Assembly (NCBI RefSeq): GCF_910592395.1
Contig: NC_088315.1
Span: 19,882,219-19,946,218 of the forward strand
From: Lineus longissimus
Lineage: Eukaryota > Nemertea > Pilidiophora > Heteronemertea > Lineidae
Length of the DNA stretch: 64,000 nucleotides
Direction of reading: 5' to 3'
The notes beneath the pieces were generated by a model. The model was not told the origin of the DNA. It made no database searches and saw nothing but the letters and a program-made list of their open reading frames with translations. This document shows positions 46,201 to 57,686 of the stretch, piece by piece. The translations under genes were made by a program, and so were the position numbers. Position 1 is the first letter of the stretch. Every line of letters starts with the position of its first letter.

Positions 46201-49200
46201 ATTATTCCATGAGGCTTTGCTGTGATCGCAAAGGACGCGACGCGATTGGTTCACATGCTAATGAGGTATGATAATGATAATTACCTCTATAATGCTACTT
46301 GGATAGCGACTGTGTCGTTGATTGCAACAGTGGTCTATGTCAATGTGTGCCTGTAATGTCAATGAAGTATGATGAGGTGATGACGATAGTGCAATTGACT
46401 AGGTGGCGCATTTTAGAATCAGCAGTGAGCACTGTGTGTAACATGGTGGAGGCAGCGGAGATAATAACTGTGTCGAAAGTATTGTTATAGGGCCTTCCCT
46501 AGGCCCATGGGGTTAAATTTACAATCCACGATTGAAAAGACGTAGTTTGATCGCATTCAACTATAAATCCATTGAACAGTTGTGTTCCTTGGCTTTAGTC
46601 AACCGATGACCTTTTGTTGGGCCATGATCGGGGATTGTAAACTGTAAATGTATTATGGACTGGGAGACGGGGGAAACACAAGTGAAATAGACCAAAACAA
46701 GTGATTTTGGGGCTTTGGTTTAGACGCATGCCCCACATGCGCCATGCGGGATTATGCGGGATTATACGGTTCATGTGAACTTGTTGACATCTACATGATC
46801 TAGTGCCGTTATTGGTCATGGTACATGGTAGGCCTAATCATCATGGCAATATGTTTCAGGAAAAGCTCGGAGTAAAATGAACTGCCGATGAATAATGATG
46901 TTGTTCATGTTTACCATGTTTACTATACATAGCCATAGGGTATGCACTGGCCAGTGCACTTTCTGCACGTCGTCATGGTCATGTACGTGATACCTTGCAT
47001 ATTTTGTTTTTTGAATGTGCATGCTTTTTGGGCAAAATCGCTTGTACCAACACTAATGAATAATGTCTTCTTATCCCTATGACTCCATACACAGTGAGGG
47101 CATTGTCCCATTCTCATCAAATGGTAACTTATTGTACCGTATTAGGGTGGAAGTTGGGGAGCAGATACCTACCGCTGCACGCCTGTCATAATCAGCAGTG
47201 ATGAGCTTAGCGCGATATGGAACATTCTTCAGAAACTCAAGCGAGGGAAGTCTGCTCATTAGCATATCTCGCGCACTGCTCCTTATTGTCAAACATCGTA
47301 GTGAAATCGTAGTGGAAAACGTCTGGCTTTGCGCCAGACGTTGAGACTAATAAGTGAAGAACTAGTAGGTAAAGAACTTCTACTTGCGCGAGACTGCTCT
47401 GATAAAATTATCATTGCAGAGACTACGGTGACGTACACATATATTTTTTACAATCAAAAATGCCCTCAAAAGACGACATGGAATGATTATTTTATTGATA
47501 TTTCCTACTATATACCTTCCAATTATCACTTTATACAAATAGATCGGCGTTAGGTCGCATGCTTTTCTTTCCTGGTGACACTATAAAGCAAAATAGTTGC
47601 AACCCCGTAAATGCGCTATAAGTCCAATAATAAGTGACGGTGACCCGTTATAAATGTTTCGCCAGCTTCGCTTTTTTGCCGCTACGCGGCGCGTTGGGCC
47701 CTTGCGTCAAGAGGAAAGAATGAAATATCAGAAAAAATGCATTAAAAACAAAAGCCTTGACAACACGAATATAATATTAATCACTTCACTCAATTGAGAA
47801 AGTATAACAATTACCAGTAATTTTCATCAATTTTTCATCAAAACGAAAGGTGTTGCCGATAAATATTGATTTTTTGGGGAGGGGTCAGCAAATATCAATT
47901 TGTATGCCGATTCATGACGCATTACTATGTAAGTTTATCTAGCCTCATATAGAGCCATCAACTCATTGCCATGAATCTGATACTCTACCTCATTTCTGAT
48001 GTTCACGTCAGCGCCCGCTTTGATCAGGTCTGCTACGACTTCCTTGTGACCCCCAAGGCAGGCGTACATGAGTGCCGTCACGCCACGCTAAATGTCAAAG
48101 ATAAAAGACAACAAGCAAACAAGTCAGCAATGTTAAGGTTCATTCACATTTTTTACATGTAACTAAACCAAGAGGAAAGAATGAAATATCAGAACAAAAT
48201 GCATTAAAAACAAAAGCCTTGACAACACGAATATAATATTAATCACTTCACTCAATTGAGAAAGTATTACAATTATCAATAATTTTCATCAATTTTCCAT
48301 AAAACGACAGGTGTTGCCGATAAATATTGATTTTTTGGGGAGGGGGTCAGCAAATATCAATTTTTAATGCAGATTCATGACGCATTACTATGTAAGTTTA
48401 TCTAGCCTCGAATGGAGCCATCAGCTCATTGCCATGAATCTGATACTCTACCAGAAATATGATGTTCACGTCAGCGTCCGCTTTGATCAGTTCTGCTACG
48501 ACTTCCTTGTGACCATCATAGCAGGCGTACATGAGTGCCGTCCTGCCATCCTAAATGTCAAAGATAAAAGACAACAAGGAAACATGTCAGCAATGTTAAA
48601 GCTTCATCCACATTTTTTACATGTAACTAAACCAAGAGGAAAGAATGAAATATCAGAAAAAAATGCATTAAAAACAAAAGCCTTGACAACACGAATATAA
48701 TATAAATCACTTCACTCAATTGAGAAAGTATTACAATTATCAATAATTTTCATCAATTTTCCATTAAAACGACCGGTGTTGCCGATAAATGTTGATTGGG
48801 GAGGGGTCAGTAAATATCAATTTGTATGCCGATTCATGACGCATTACTATGTAAGTTTATCTAGCCTCATATAGAGCCATCAACTCATTGCTATGAATCT
48901 GATACTCTACCTCATCTCTGATGTTCATGTCAGCGCCCGCTTTGATTAGTTCTGCTACGACTTCCTTGTGACCCTCATCGCAGGCGAGTATAAGTGCCGT
49001 CTTGCCATACTAAATGTCAAAGATAAAAGACAACAAAGAAACATGTCAGCAATGTTAAGGTTCATCCACATTTTTTACATGTAACTAAACCAAGAGGAAA
49101 GAATGAAATATCAGAACAAAAAGCATTAAAAACAAAAGCCTTGACAACACGAATATAATATTAATCACTTCAGTCAATTGACAAAGTATTACAATTATCA

Positions 49201-52200
49201 ATAACTGACCAGTGCATAAATGGAAAGGAATTTGATAGTAAAAGATCAATACAGTACACGTAACCCCAATGAATAACCACCGTTTTGGAGAGTAGAGGAC
49301 CAGATGAACAAAATAAAACAAACTTTCGTTTGAGTAGCACCATATGTCATATTAGTGGCGTTTTGGTTATGAGCGGTGTGGAAACCATACAATTTATTAT
49401 GCGATGGCAATCCTGTTTAAGTGCTGATGTTCGATGCTCAAGGTTAAAACACAAAAAGAGAGCACTTGGCAATAGACAGACAGTCTTATTATGGCAAGTA
49501 TTCTGACTATGAGCGAAGTGGAAGTGAGGCAACATTTTAAACATGTTATCGATAGTATGACAAGTAATTACATTTTTTATGTGAGTTACTGTCTATCTTC
49601 TGACGTATGCCAATAAGAAAACTTTGAAATGAGGAAATCATTTTCGCAGGGAAGCAGCTGTTTGCATCCATTTTGGAAGCACTTGTCATTACTCAGCTGT
49701 AAAACTTATGGTTAAGAAGCCGTGCAAACAATGTGGTTGTGACCAATGCTATGCGAATGTCCTGTTTGACGTATGACAGTTCTTGGAGAGAGTAGATCTA
49801 GATGAAGTGCAGTTTCAAGTCTTCATAGCTTAGTATCATAGTAAGTCCTACTATCACTCAATCAGTGACAATAGTGCAAAGGAGTTTAATTGGTTTTCTA
49901 ATTCAGCAATGATCGAATTATACATACATGTGGTTTTATATTGACATCAGCTCCTGCATCGATCAACCTTCTTACACGACTGACTTCATTCTCAGAAACA
50001 GCGCTCATGAGAGGTGTCATTCCGTTCTGAAAGTACAGCACCAGTACAAAAAAGAACTTACTACAACAACTACATGCACAACAAGATTAAATTGTCCGTG
50101 TACTTAGTTATAGCGAAAAGATGAGTAAAAAGCAAAAACGAAACAAAAAAAGAGATCTCCTGATCTATGCCGCACAAAGGAGCGATTATAACCAATGGTT
50201 GTTGCGATTGAAGACGTTTGTTTGCAATTGAGTAAATCGGCGCTATAATAGCACCAAATAAGCGACAGCGCCGATTCAGACTAATTCGCAACCAAACGAT
50301 TAAAATCGCAGCTCCTTACGATTACAAGCGCTGCCACCTCTCGTCTGGGGTAACACTGGTAATCGCTGCGATTTATATTGACTCGAAGGTCGATGCCACC
50401 TGTGATGATCACGCTGAATGATATCGTCGCATACCATCAGGTCGCAACGATTTCAATCACTTTTTTAATAGGCATATAAATAACAAAAATAAAACCAACG
50501 GCTTCCCTGCAGCATGCCGTAGGTGCCAGTCTGGCCTAATGTCTGTCCAACGTCATTTACTAGTGTATACGTAATTTTTACCTGATCAAGTTTATTGATG
50601 TCAGCACATGGTGGCGCTATATATCGAGCCTGTGTTCGTGCTGGTTCAGGTGGCCTTGCTACAGGTGCCTGAAATATTGTGAAGAATAGAGTTTAACCGT
50701 GATATTTTGGTTCTGATATAAGACTTGAAAAATAGTTTAAGTGCATTATCATAAACAACACTGAAAACATTTGCTTCCTCAATTCGAGAGGCAAATGGTC
50801 GTCTATGATGCATTTCTAGCAGTTGACTGAGAAACGTCTCTGTTCGTAGGAAACAGGCTTATTCTTATTCTGACGATCCCCGGTAACATCAGAATAAGTC
50901 AGATTCGTCACCCGTTACTAACCAGAAGTAACTTGCAAATGAGCGACATGTCGACAGCGCCGATTCAGACTAATTCGCAACCAAACGGTTTAAATCGCAG
51001 CTCCTTACGATTACAAGCGCTGCCACATTATTGTGCGACATAGAGATCTCTCGTCTGGGGTAACACTGGTAATCGCTGCGATTGATATTGACTCGAAGGT
51101 CGATGCCACCTGTGATGATCACGCCGAATAATATCGTCGCATGCCATCAGGTCACAGCGATTTCAATCACTTGTTTAATAGGCATATAACTAACAAATAT
51201 AAAACCAACGGCTTCCCTGCAGCATGCCGTAGGTGCCGGCCTGGCCTACTCTCTGTCTAAACGTCATTTACTAGTGTATACGTAATTTTTACCTGATCAA
51301 GTTTATTGATATCAGCAGATGGTGGCGCTTTATATCGAGCCTGTGTTCGTGCTGGTTCAGGTGGCCTTGCTACAGGTGCCTGAAATATTGTGTAGAATAG
51401 AGTTTAACCGTGATATTTTGGTTCTGATATAAGACTTGAAAAATAGTTTAAGTGCATTATCATGAACAACACTGAAAACATTTGCTTCCTCAATTCGACG
51501 GGCAAATGGTCGTCTATGATGCATTGCTAGCAGTTGACTGAGAAACGTCTCTGTTCGTAGGAAACAGGTTTATTCTTCTGACCATCCCCGTCAGATTCGT
51601 CACCCGTTACTAACCAGAAAAAGAAACTGCGCATTGGACGCGTAGCCGCAAAAAAACCCGGAAGAAAATTTATTATGTCTGCTTGTGCCTCTGATGCATG
51701 AAAAAACATATTTGAGGTGAAATGCGTTGATGTTCAATTAAAACATAACTTCCAGCTATTTCAGCATCGATACCGATTAATACATGGTGTGCAACGTCCC
51801 TCAGGTCTCTGTTTTTAGGAGGAGGGATACGGACGCACAACGCCGATAGATCAGAACAAAAGCATGTCACATAATCAGCCTTACCGAATAGGACGTGACT
51901 GGACCTTCTGCACCACTGGATAGGGTACGAATTGATGACTTGAAAGATAAATCGACATATCATTAATTAATCAATTAATGTTTGAAAAAGAAATGTTTCG
52001 TCATATTCAGCATAACTATAGTTGGTGAGTAACAGAGGTAGAGTATCTTCCCAACTTCAAATTTTGTTAATTTCTTGAGCAAATTCGCCATCATATAGAA
52101 TATGCCTACAAGTTCATTATCATTCTTATAATCTATGCTGTGAATCCTTCGCCTTAGAATCTATGTCGTAAACTTTAACCTGTGATAGTGTGCAAATTCC

Positions 52201-54244
52201 TGGACAACCAGGACCGTCGATGTATTTTTGGGAAGGGGTGTAAAAGGTGGAAATTCAGTAAAAATTTAAGTCATCAAGAGTCATGCGTTGTCAAGTACTC
52301 TTCGGGGAGATGGGTAGGGTTGTCATAGGAGACCTGGAAGTAAAGAGGGCTTGGCTAACTACTCTACCTGTTGTTGACGATACTCCTCTATTTTCTGAGT
52401 GTATTCCTTGATTACTCTGATGCAATCGTTGCGACATAGCAGCTCGAGTGCCTTGATCAAGACATCATATCTGCCAACACTTATGTGGTCAAGTCTGCAA
52501 AAAAGTCATTGCTTACCAAAGAGTTGCCAGTATCTGACAAGAATAAGCAATCAAAGCCAGTTTTTTGTTCAATGTAATGATAATAATAATATAGCGAGTT
52601 TTTATATAGCGCTCTTCACTGTACTATCTACTGTCTCAAAGCTCCTCACAGTAGCACACATTATTACCCAGCCTATCCAGAGACCTTTCTGGAGAACCAA
52701 GGGCAGCCACAATCTAGCGCACTCAAGAACATTTTAGTCCAGTTGAGAGTTACAAAGTGGCACCGACCGGGTATGTAGAAGTAACACTTTTAGGCATGAT
52801 TTATTCGTGTTTAAGGATTTAAGTCGTCATGGATAAGGGGATTGCGATCGAGATCTAATAAAACTATGTGTGATACACGAACAAGTCGGAATTCCAGAAG
52901 TATTCTACAAAAGTCAAGGAACTGAAGGAGTCAATTAAAATTTAAGAAAAAAATCCCCGTCGATTTATCCTGACTGTTAGTCGCGCAGTATACGAACAGG
53001 AAAGTTAAACTGGCCAATTATGAGAATACTAGATATCCATTAGAGAAAAGAATTACCGTGTTGCTGTTGGTCAATGAGTACATATCTGGACATATATGTA
53101 CATCACCATATTGGTGGGTATGCAAGCGACATATAAATAGCTGACAGTCGACTTTTATCAAACATAGTTGTCGGTTCACTTTGTACATCTAAGATTCGTC
53201 ATTTACTCTTCTCACCAAGCACTTGCGATAATAATTCAAAATCAAAGACTGCCCTACCGTTCCAGCAAGTCCCAAAACTGAATAAATCTTCTGATTTTCT
53301 CAATTTCCCTGCGAGGTACTCTGTCAGTCATACAAAAGATTTGTTTTAGATCACTGAAGTTTGCCTCCGTCAGCATTCCGGTTAGCTTGCACATTAAATC
53401 AGCGTTCCAGTCCTTGTCTGTTGTAATGACTGCATCTGGAATGAATTAATGGCAGTCAGTGGACTACTTTTATCAAAACCATGCTATCGGCTTCATTGCG
53501 ATCGACGGCAGTGTCGGTAGAAAACTGCTTCGCTTGAGACCAGAATCAGCGGTCATTCAGAGTCTTGATAAAGATCTTATGCAGATTCGCATACATGAAC
53601 TTGTACATTCGTTTTTGGACGGCAGATATTCCGTTTACCGTTTAAAGAATGTGATCATGTTTTTACTTTTGAGAGAAAAGCCTAGTTTCTGGGTCACACT
53701 ACATTCTTTCAATATCAAAGTGTTTTTCATACGGTTCTTGCCAACATGGCCGAAGGTAGGTGAGCAGGTGTATATCTTTGTCGATGAAACTTTAAGGAGA
53801 AAACAGCCTTTCTATTCTTGGTCGAAGGTTGCCGTGTAATTTTCGGATCACTGGTTCGATTTCCTTCGCAAGGAATATATTTCTAGCGTTCGGTTTTCGA
53901 TTTATGGCTATACTACACAAACAGGCCTGTGTCTCTTATAAACCTGGCTGTGGTCTCTTGTTCTTCCCTTGACCCCGAGAGCTTAGTCTCCAATGATGCA
54001 CGGTATGGCAAGCATGGATATTCGTTGCTGAGCTGTGTTCATTCCAATCCTTCCCTGCTAGAGCTGATCTCTTCTACATAAGTACCCCTTGGTTGACCTC
54101 GTAGGATCACATAGCATTACATAACAAAGACTTACATGGGAAGCACAGGATGTTCCTATTGGCTGCTTCCAGAAAACCATATGCATGTTCGTAGGCTACA
54201 ATAGACCCCTGCAACTTACCGCCATTTCCTTTAGCAGCAGCCAT
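43177..54244 (-). CDS. Gene C: DED-ankyrin repeat protein, complete
   Basis: Complete model on the minus strand: 54220-54244, 53258-53435, 52368-52494, 51885-51938, 51293-51379, 50582-50668, 49928-50026, 48911-49009, 48452-48550, 47989-48087, 44777-44875, 44314-44412, 43177-43263. Joined length is 1239 nt, giving 412 residues and a TGA stop. Its DED looks the best conserved of the three, with an RNDCI segment where DEDs carry the RxDL motif. A 2.75-kb element in the intron between 44777-44875 and 47989-48087 leaves exons and splice sites untouched. Ankyrin exon 44777-44875 has Phe for the otherwise invariant framework Cys. The gene is most likely a paralogue of A and B from the block duplication. 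Confidence 0.8.
43785..43900 (-). pseudogene. Decayed ankyrin exon, unit 3
   Basis: Same decayed exon between the last array exon and the terminal exon of gene C. It keeps the helix-encoding part (GHNDIITEMIQADADIT) but lacks a usable acceptor. Confidence 0.58.
44958..47708. mobile_element. CAGAAG...GCGTC element, long copy in gene C intron
   Basis: 2751 bp starting CAGAAGTATTAGGG and ending CCCTTGCGTC, inserted into AAACC|AAGAGG of an ankyrin-array intron (the empty form is present in all other array introns). It carries a perfect 26-bp palindrome arm pair at 45023-45048 and 45061-45086 and a second half-palindrome near 45411. Internal ~145-bp direct repeats (about 45605-45755 and 47174-47315) bracket the part missing from the 31052-31880 copy. 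No transposase recognised. Confidence 0.75.
45023..45086. repeat. Perfect 26-bp inverted repeat
   Basis: Arms 45023-45048 and 45061-45086 (CTGTTGACTGTGCTTTAAGA...) with a 12-bp loop. The copy near 31115-31180 has lost 4 bp of one arm. It would form a strong hairpin in RNA or single-stranded DNA. Confidence 0.9.
49928..50026 (-). CDS. Gene C divergent first ankyrin repeat exon
   Basis: A 99-bp phase-0 exon encoding NGMTPLMSAVSENEVSRVRR then LIDAGADVNIKPH, donor CAT|GTATGT. It is orthologous in position to 4181-4279 and 25045-25149. Confidence 0.72.
50582..51938 (-). CDS. Gene C linker exons
   Basis: Exons 51885-51938 (54 bp), 51293-51379 and 50582-50668 (87 bp each), phase 0, intact splice sites. 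The first encodes SSIRTLSSGAEGPVTSYS, one residue different from gene A. The ~100 bp between the second exon and the 54-bp exon (about 51615-51700) differ from the other units, indicating a local rearrangement confined to the intron. Confidence 0.65.
52368..53435 (-). CDS. Gene C death effector domain exons
   Basis: Exons 53258-53435 and 52368-52494. The second exon encodes VGRYDVLIKALELLCRNDCI, which aligns well with DED helices 5 and 6; RNDC takes the place of the RxDL motif known from FADD and caspase-8 DEDs. The preceding exon gives MTDRVPRREIEKIRRF then WDLLERLDHI. By family knowledge DEDs mediate homotypic assembly of death-signalling complexes. Of the three copies this one keeps the most consensus positions, so it is the best query for a profile search. 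Confidence 0.72.
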
Positions 54245-54606
54245 TGTAAGTATAGACTGACGTACCAGACACTTAACGAGAAAGGGGAGCGGTATTTCGC
54301 ATCTGAAATATAAGAGGAAAGTCACTGGCAGAAATAAGAGTCAATGCTGCCGATATTGGTAGGATTCCACCTTTTGGGGTTTAACAACGCATTCACAAAA
54401 ATAGTGCCTGTCATTGAGTACTAATATCAGGATTACCAATTAGTTCTATCATGAGTCGATTGAATTTTTGTTTTTGAATAACCTACCCATTTTCCCTTTC
54501 ACTAGAATTACCACCGACGTCACGATTTTCCCCGACGGAAAATAGTTCAACATAAATTTAGCCAGGCATGTTCATAATCAGACTTAGTTTCGTCGCTTTC
54601 CATATA

Positions 54607-54779
54607 CAGTAGAACCTCTCTATTAAGGACACCCTTGATACTGACAAGTGCTTAATTGAGACATGTCCTGATTACTGAGGCCAAATTCAATGGAAATGAG
54701 CGATTTGAGGCCATATTCAATGTCGTTCATAGGGAGGGTGTCCATAGTAGAGATGTGTCCACTAGGCGAGGTTCCACTG
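54607..54779. mobile_element. TA-flanked MITE (unit 3)
   Basis: Orthologue of 9239-9411, 173 bp, left end CAGTAGAACCTCTCTATTAA, TA on each side. Confidence 0.7.
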
Positions 54780-56029
54780 TACATGCCATATTTCACATGT
54801 GCACAAATTCTCAAAATTGCCGCCATCAACATTGCCGGTTCATGCGTTAACATCAAAGCCAAACGTACATTTTGACGACTGGTGACGAAACGTACCGAAG
54901 CGGACCAGACCAGATCCACGCAAACCAGAAAGCATGTGATTATGTGATTTCCAATTCCAAGATGGCAACCATTGACTTCCTGGTTCGTATCTCAGCCTTA
55001 CCGAGGCTATGGGCTTCGAAACTATGATGAGATGAAGGAATAGGCCGTGTAGGTCCATCAGGTCCAAACATGTTTACACAGGGCCAACCTAAATTTCAGT
55101 GTTTTGGGATCCTTAGATCCAGAGGCAAAATGAGTAATACAAGTAAAATGTAAGCCGTTAGAAAAAGAAAGTTGCTAATTGAAGCCAAAAGTATATGAGC
55201 GAACCAGCTATCAAGATAGAGGTTCATCTCGACGACAGGTGACGGAACGAAGTTGTACTGTCCAGATGAGATGAAAGAGCATACAGTCTCAAAACGGTTA
55301 TAATCGGAGAATGTTGTATACGCACCTGAATTAGCTAGGATAAAATACGAATACCAGTGTACAGCACGTATTCAGGACACGTCCCCCAGACCATAGGCCT
55401 GTGCAATGATCTGCGTTAGAGAAGCATACCATATCAACTCGATTCATCTTGATATGAGCAGCGACAATACAACAAGATATACAACGCCGCCAACCGTGAC
55501 AAAGCATTCACTCAAAGGAAAAGTTGCATATAAACGGTGGCATTTTAGGTAAAACCTGGTTTTAGGATATGGAACGAATACTCTTACTGAGTATTCAGTA
55601 TCGGCATTTCTTCCATTTTTAAAAATTATATTACACGACTTACACTTGTTGCCCGGCGACCCCGTCCCTCCATGTGGCGCCATCTATCCTTGAGGCCTCT
55701 ACCTCAAAAAAGTCGACAGAAATTCAATCTTAATGATAAAAACATGAAATAAAGAGCGTTTTGTGGGTTTTTTTAGGCACAGAGCATAACTGAGGCACTT
55801 TTGATGTACCCTTTGTTTGAATAAGAATGAAATTCAGAATTTCATCTTCCGAAATTTACGTATATATCTCACTTGGTTGGGTGATTTACTTGCCCTGGCG
55901 TAGAAGCCCCGGTTTTAAAGCCATTTGTAGAATCGTGAAGAGCCAGGAATTTTAGTTCCTTAAACCCACGCTGGTTCATCGAGAAATACAATTACTTATC
56001 GGGGGGGGGGGGCTGAGTTGACCTCGCAA

Positions 56030-56347
56030 TCACTGGCCTTTCAGATCTGGAGCTCGAACTGGTTTCGAGGTACATGCAGACCTTTTGCTGATGTAACATG
56101 TGTTAGTGACAGCAATGTGACACTGTGCTAATGGGGCCAGCTGCGGCACCGATTCAATTCTGGACGTAGCCCTCAACTGCTGAATTGGAAAAAAATGCAG
56201 GACACGCGTACTCATGTTATCACCGATTAGCTCAGTCATTATGTAGTGCGATGAATCTACAAAAATGTGGGACTCCCCTGTTAAACTGTCACCGATGTAC
56301 TTATTCATAATGTTGCGGTCAATGTAATCTTCGCATCCCCTGGTCAT
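56030..56347 (-). CDS. Hypothetical ORF, unit 3
   Basis: 105-codon copy of the frame at 10742-11059, with a handful of substitutions near its C-terminus. No family recognised; may not be a gene. Confidence 0.2.
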   Translation of the reverse strand: MTRGCEDYIDRNIMNKYIGDSLTGESHIFVDSSHYIMTELIGDNMSTRVLHFFPIQQLRATSRIESVPQLAPLAQCHIAVTNTCYISKRSACTSKPVRAPDLKGQ

Positions 56348-57686
56348 GGATCGATGCTACATCGACGCCGATGTCAGATGATGTCCGAGGATTGGAAGTC
56401 CATCATACCGACTGTTTTTTGGCGATAGATTGCGTTCCGTTAATGAAGAATGGTGGGTTTTTTATAAAGAAATACTGCCTGGCGCGTGGCATTATTCCTG
56501 GTGGGGTGGCTATCAAGAATCGTGTCCGAAACGGCGGCTAATTACACAGGAGCGACATAATAAAAAATTTCGAATTTCAACAAAAAGGATTATGGTGTAA
56601 TCAACCGACGTTGGTGAATTTTTGATGAATCTATGTACCATCTTAGGAGGAAAATATCAAATCCTGGGGACATTTGAAACGTTGGAGTAGTGATAAAGTG
56701 TCGACGCCCGGAGATGACCAGGGGGTGCATTGTTTACATTGACGGCTGCATTATTCTAAATCTCACACATGTTGAACTACCACAAAGGTAGACAATTTAG
56801 ACAGACATACGGCCTGAGCCTTATCTACAGCATGAATGAGGCTATTCATTGACCGACCCAGTTTTTCATATACTATGAGAATTATCATATTCTTATAGTA
56901 TTATCATATACTCATCGTCTGATCGAGCGTTGCCGAGGCAGGTAAATATAAGCAATCACATTTCGATCTCGAATTATTTGATCGAGGCTTGCTTATGCAG
57001 CTGTCCAGCGAACCCAGGTCAACTCCAAAGAGCGCGCTGCGTACGATTCGCGATATCACTTTTCACCCTCACGTTGTGACTTTTGATGTCTTCAAGCCGA
57101 GGTCAGTTAAGTGACCAGTACAGTGAAAACATAAATCAAACCAGGCCTCATACGCAGCGTACAATCAAAGACAAAATTAGGGAGTTTTCGCAAATCCCCC
57201 GAAACCCCAACGAGAACGTCTATCTCATTATTCGACCTCCTAAAACGAAGTCGAACAATAATGGGATTGGCGTTCACGTGGACGTTGGGGGGGGGGGGGA
57301 GCTTTGCGAATGCATAACTGATTTTGGTTGTCATATTCGCACTTAATCGGGCGAATTAAAGGGGTGACGACGGGTGATTGCATAATACGCTATTACCCCT
57401 TCTGCCTGCCTGAATAACTGCAAAAGTAATCACCACGATTAGTTCGGCATGAGCAAAATCGCGTACGAGTGAAATGGTTTTGTCTTTTATTGGGACCGTG
57501 GGCCCGTGCAGTGACAACGTGTATCCAACCCTGCATCCTTCTACAAGTACAGCTACATACATATTATTTCCTTTTCCAGTAAACAGCGGCCTCAACGTAT
57601 ACCAAAAGAATATTACCTGCTTGAAGTAGAAAAAAACACGGTGATTGTGGTAATATTCAAATTGACGAGAAGATTTCACTATAAGT

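Larger units (their letters stand above)
44314..49009 (-). repeat. Gene C ankyrin exon array (5 exons)
   Basis: Five 99-bp phase-0 exons at 48911-49009, 48452-48550, 47989-48087, 44777-44875 and 44314-44412. The ~461-bp period is broken only by the 2.75-kb element between the third and fourth. Variable residues (exon codons 1-3/8/11,12/31-33): YGK/L/DE/RDE; DGR/Y/YD/IFL; RGV/Y/LG/RNE; FGW/Y/PG/RNE; GGE/D/LR/ITS. Exon 44777-44875 has Phe for the framework Cys after AL-M-Y-A. Confidence 0.86.
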
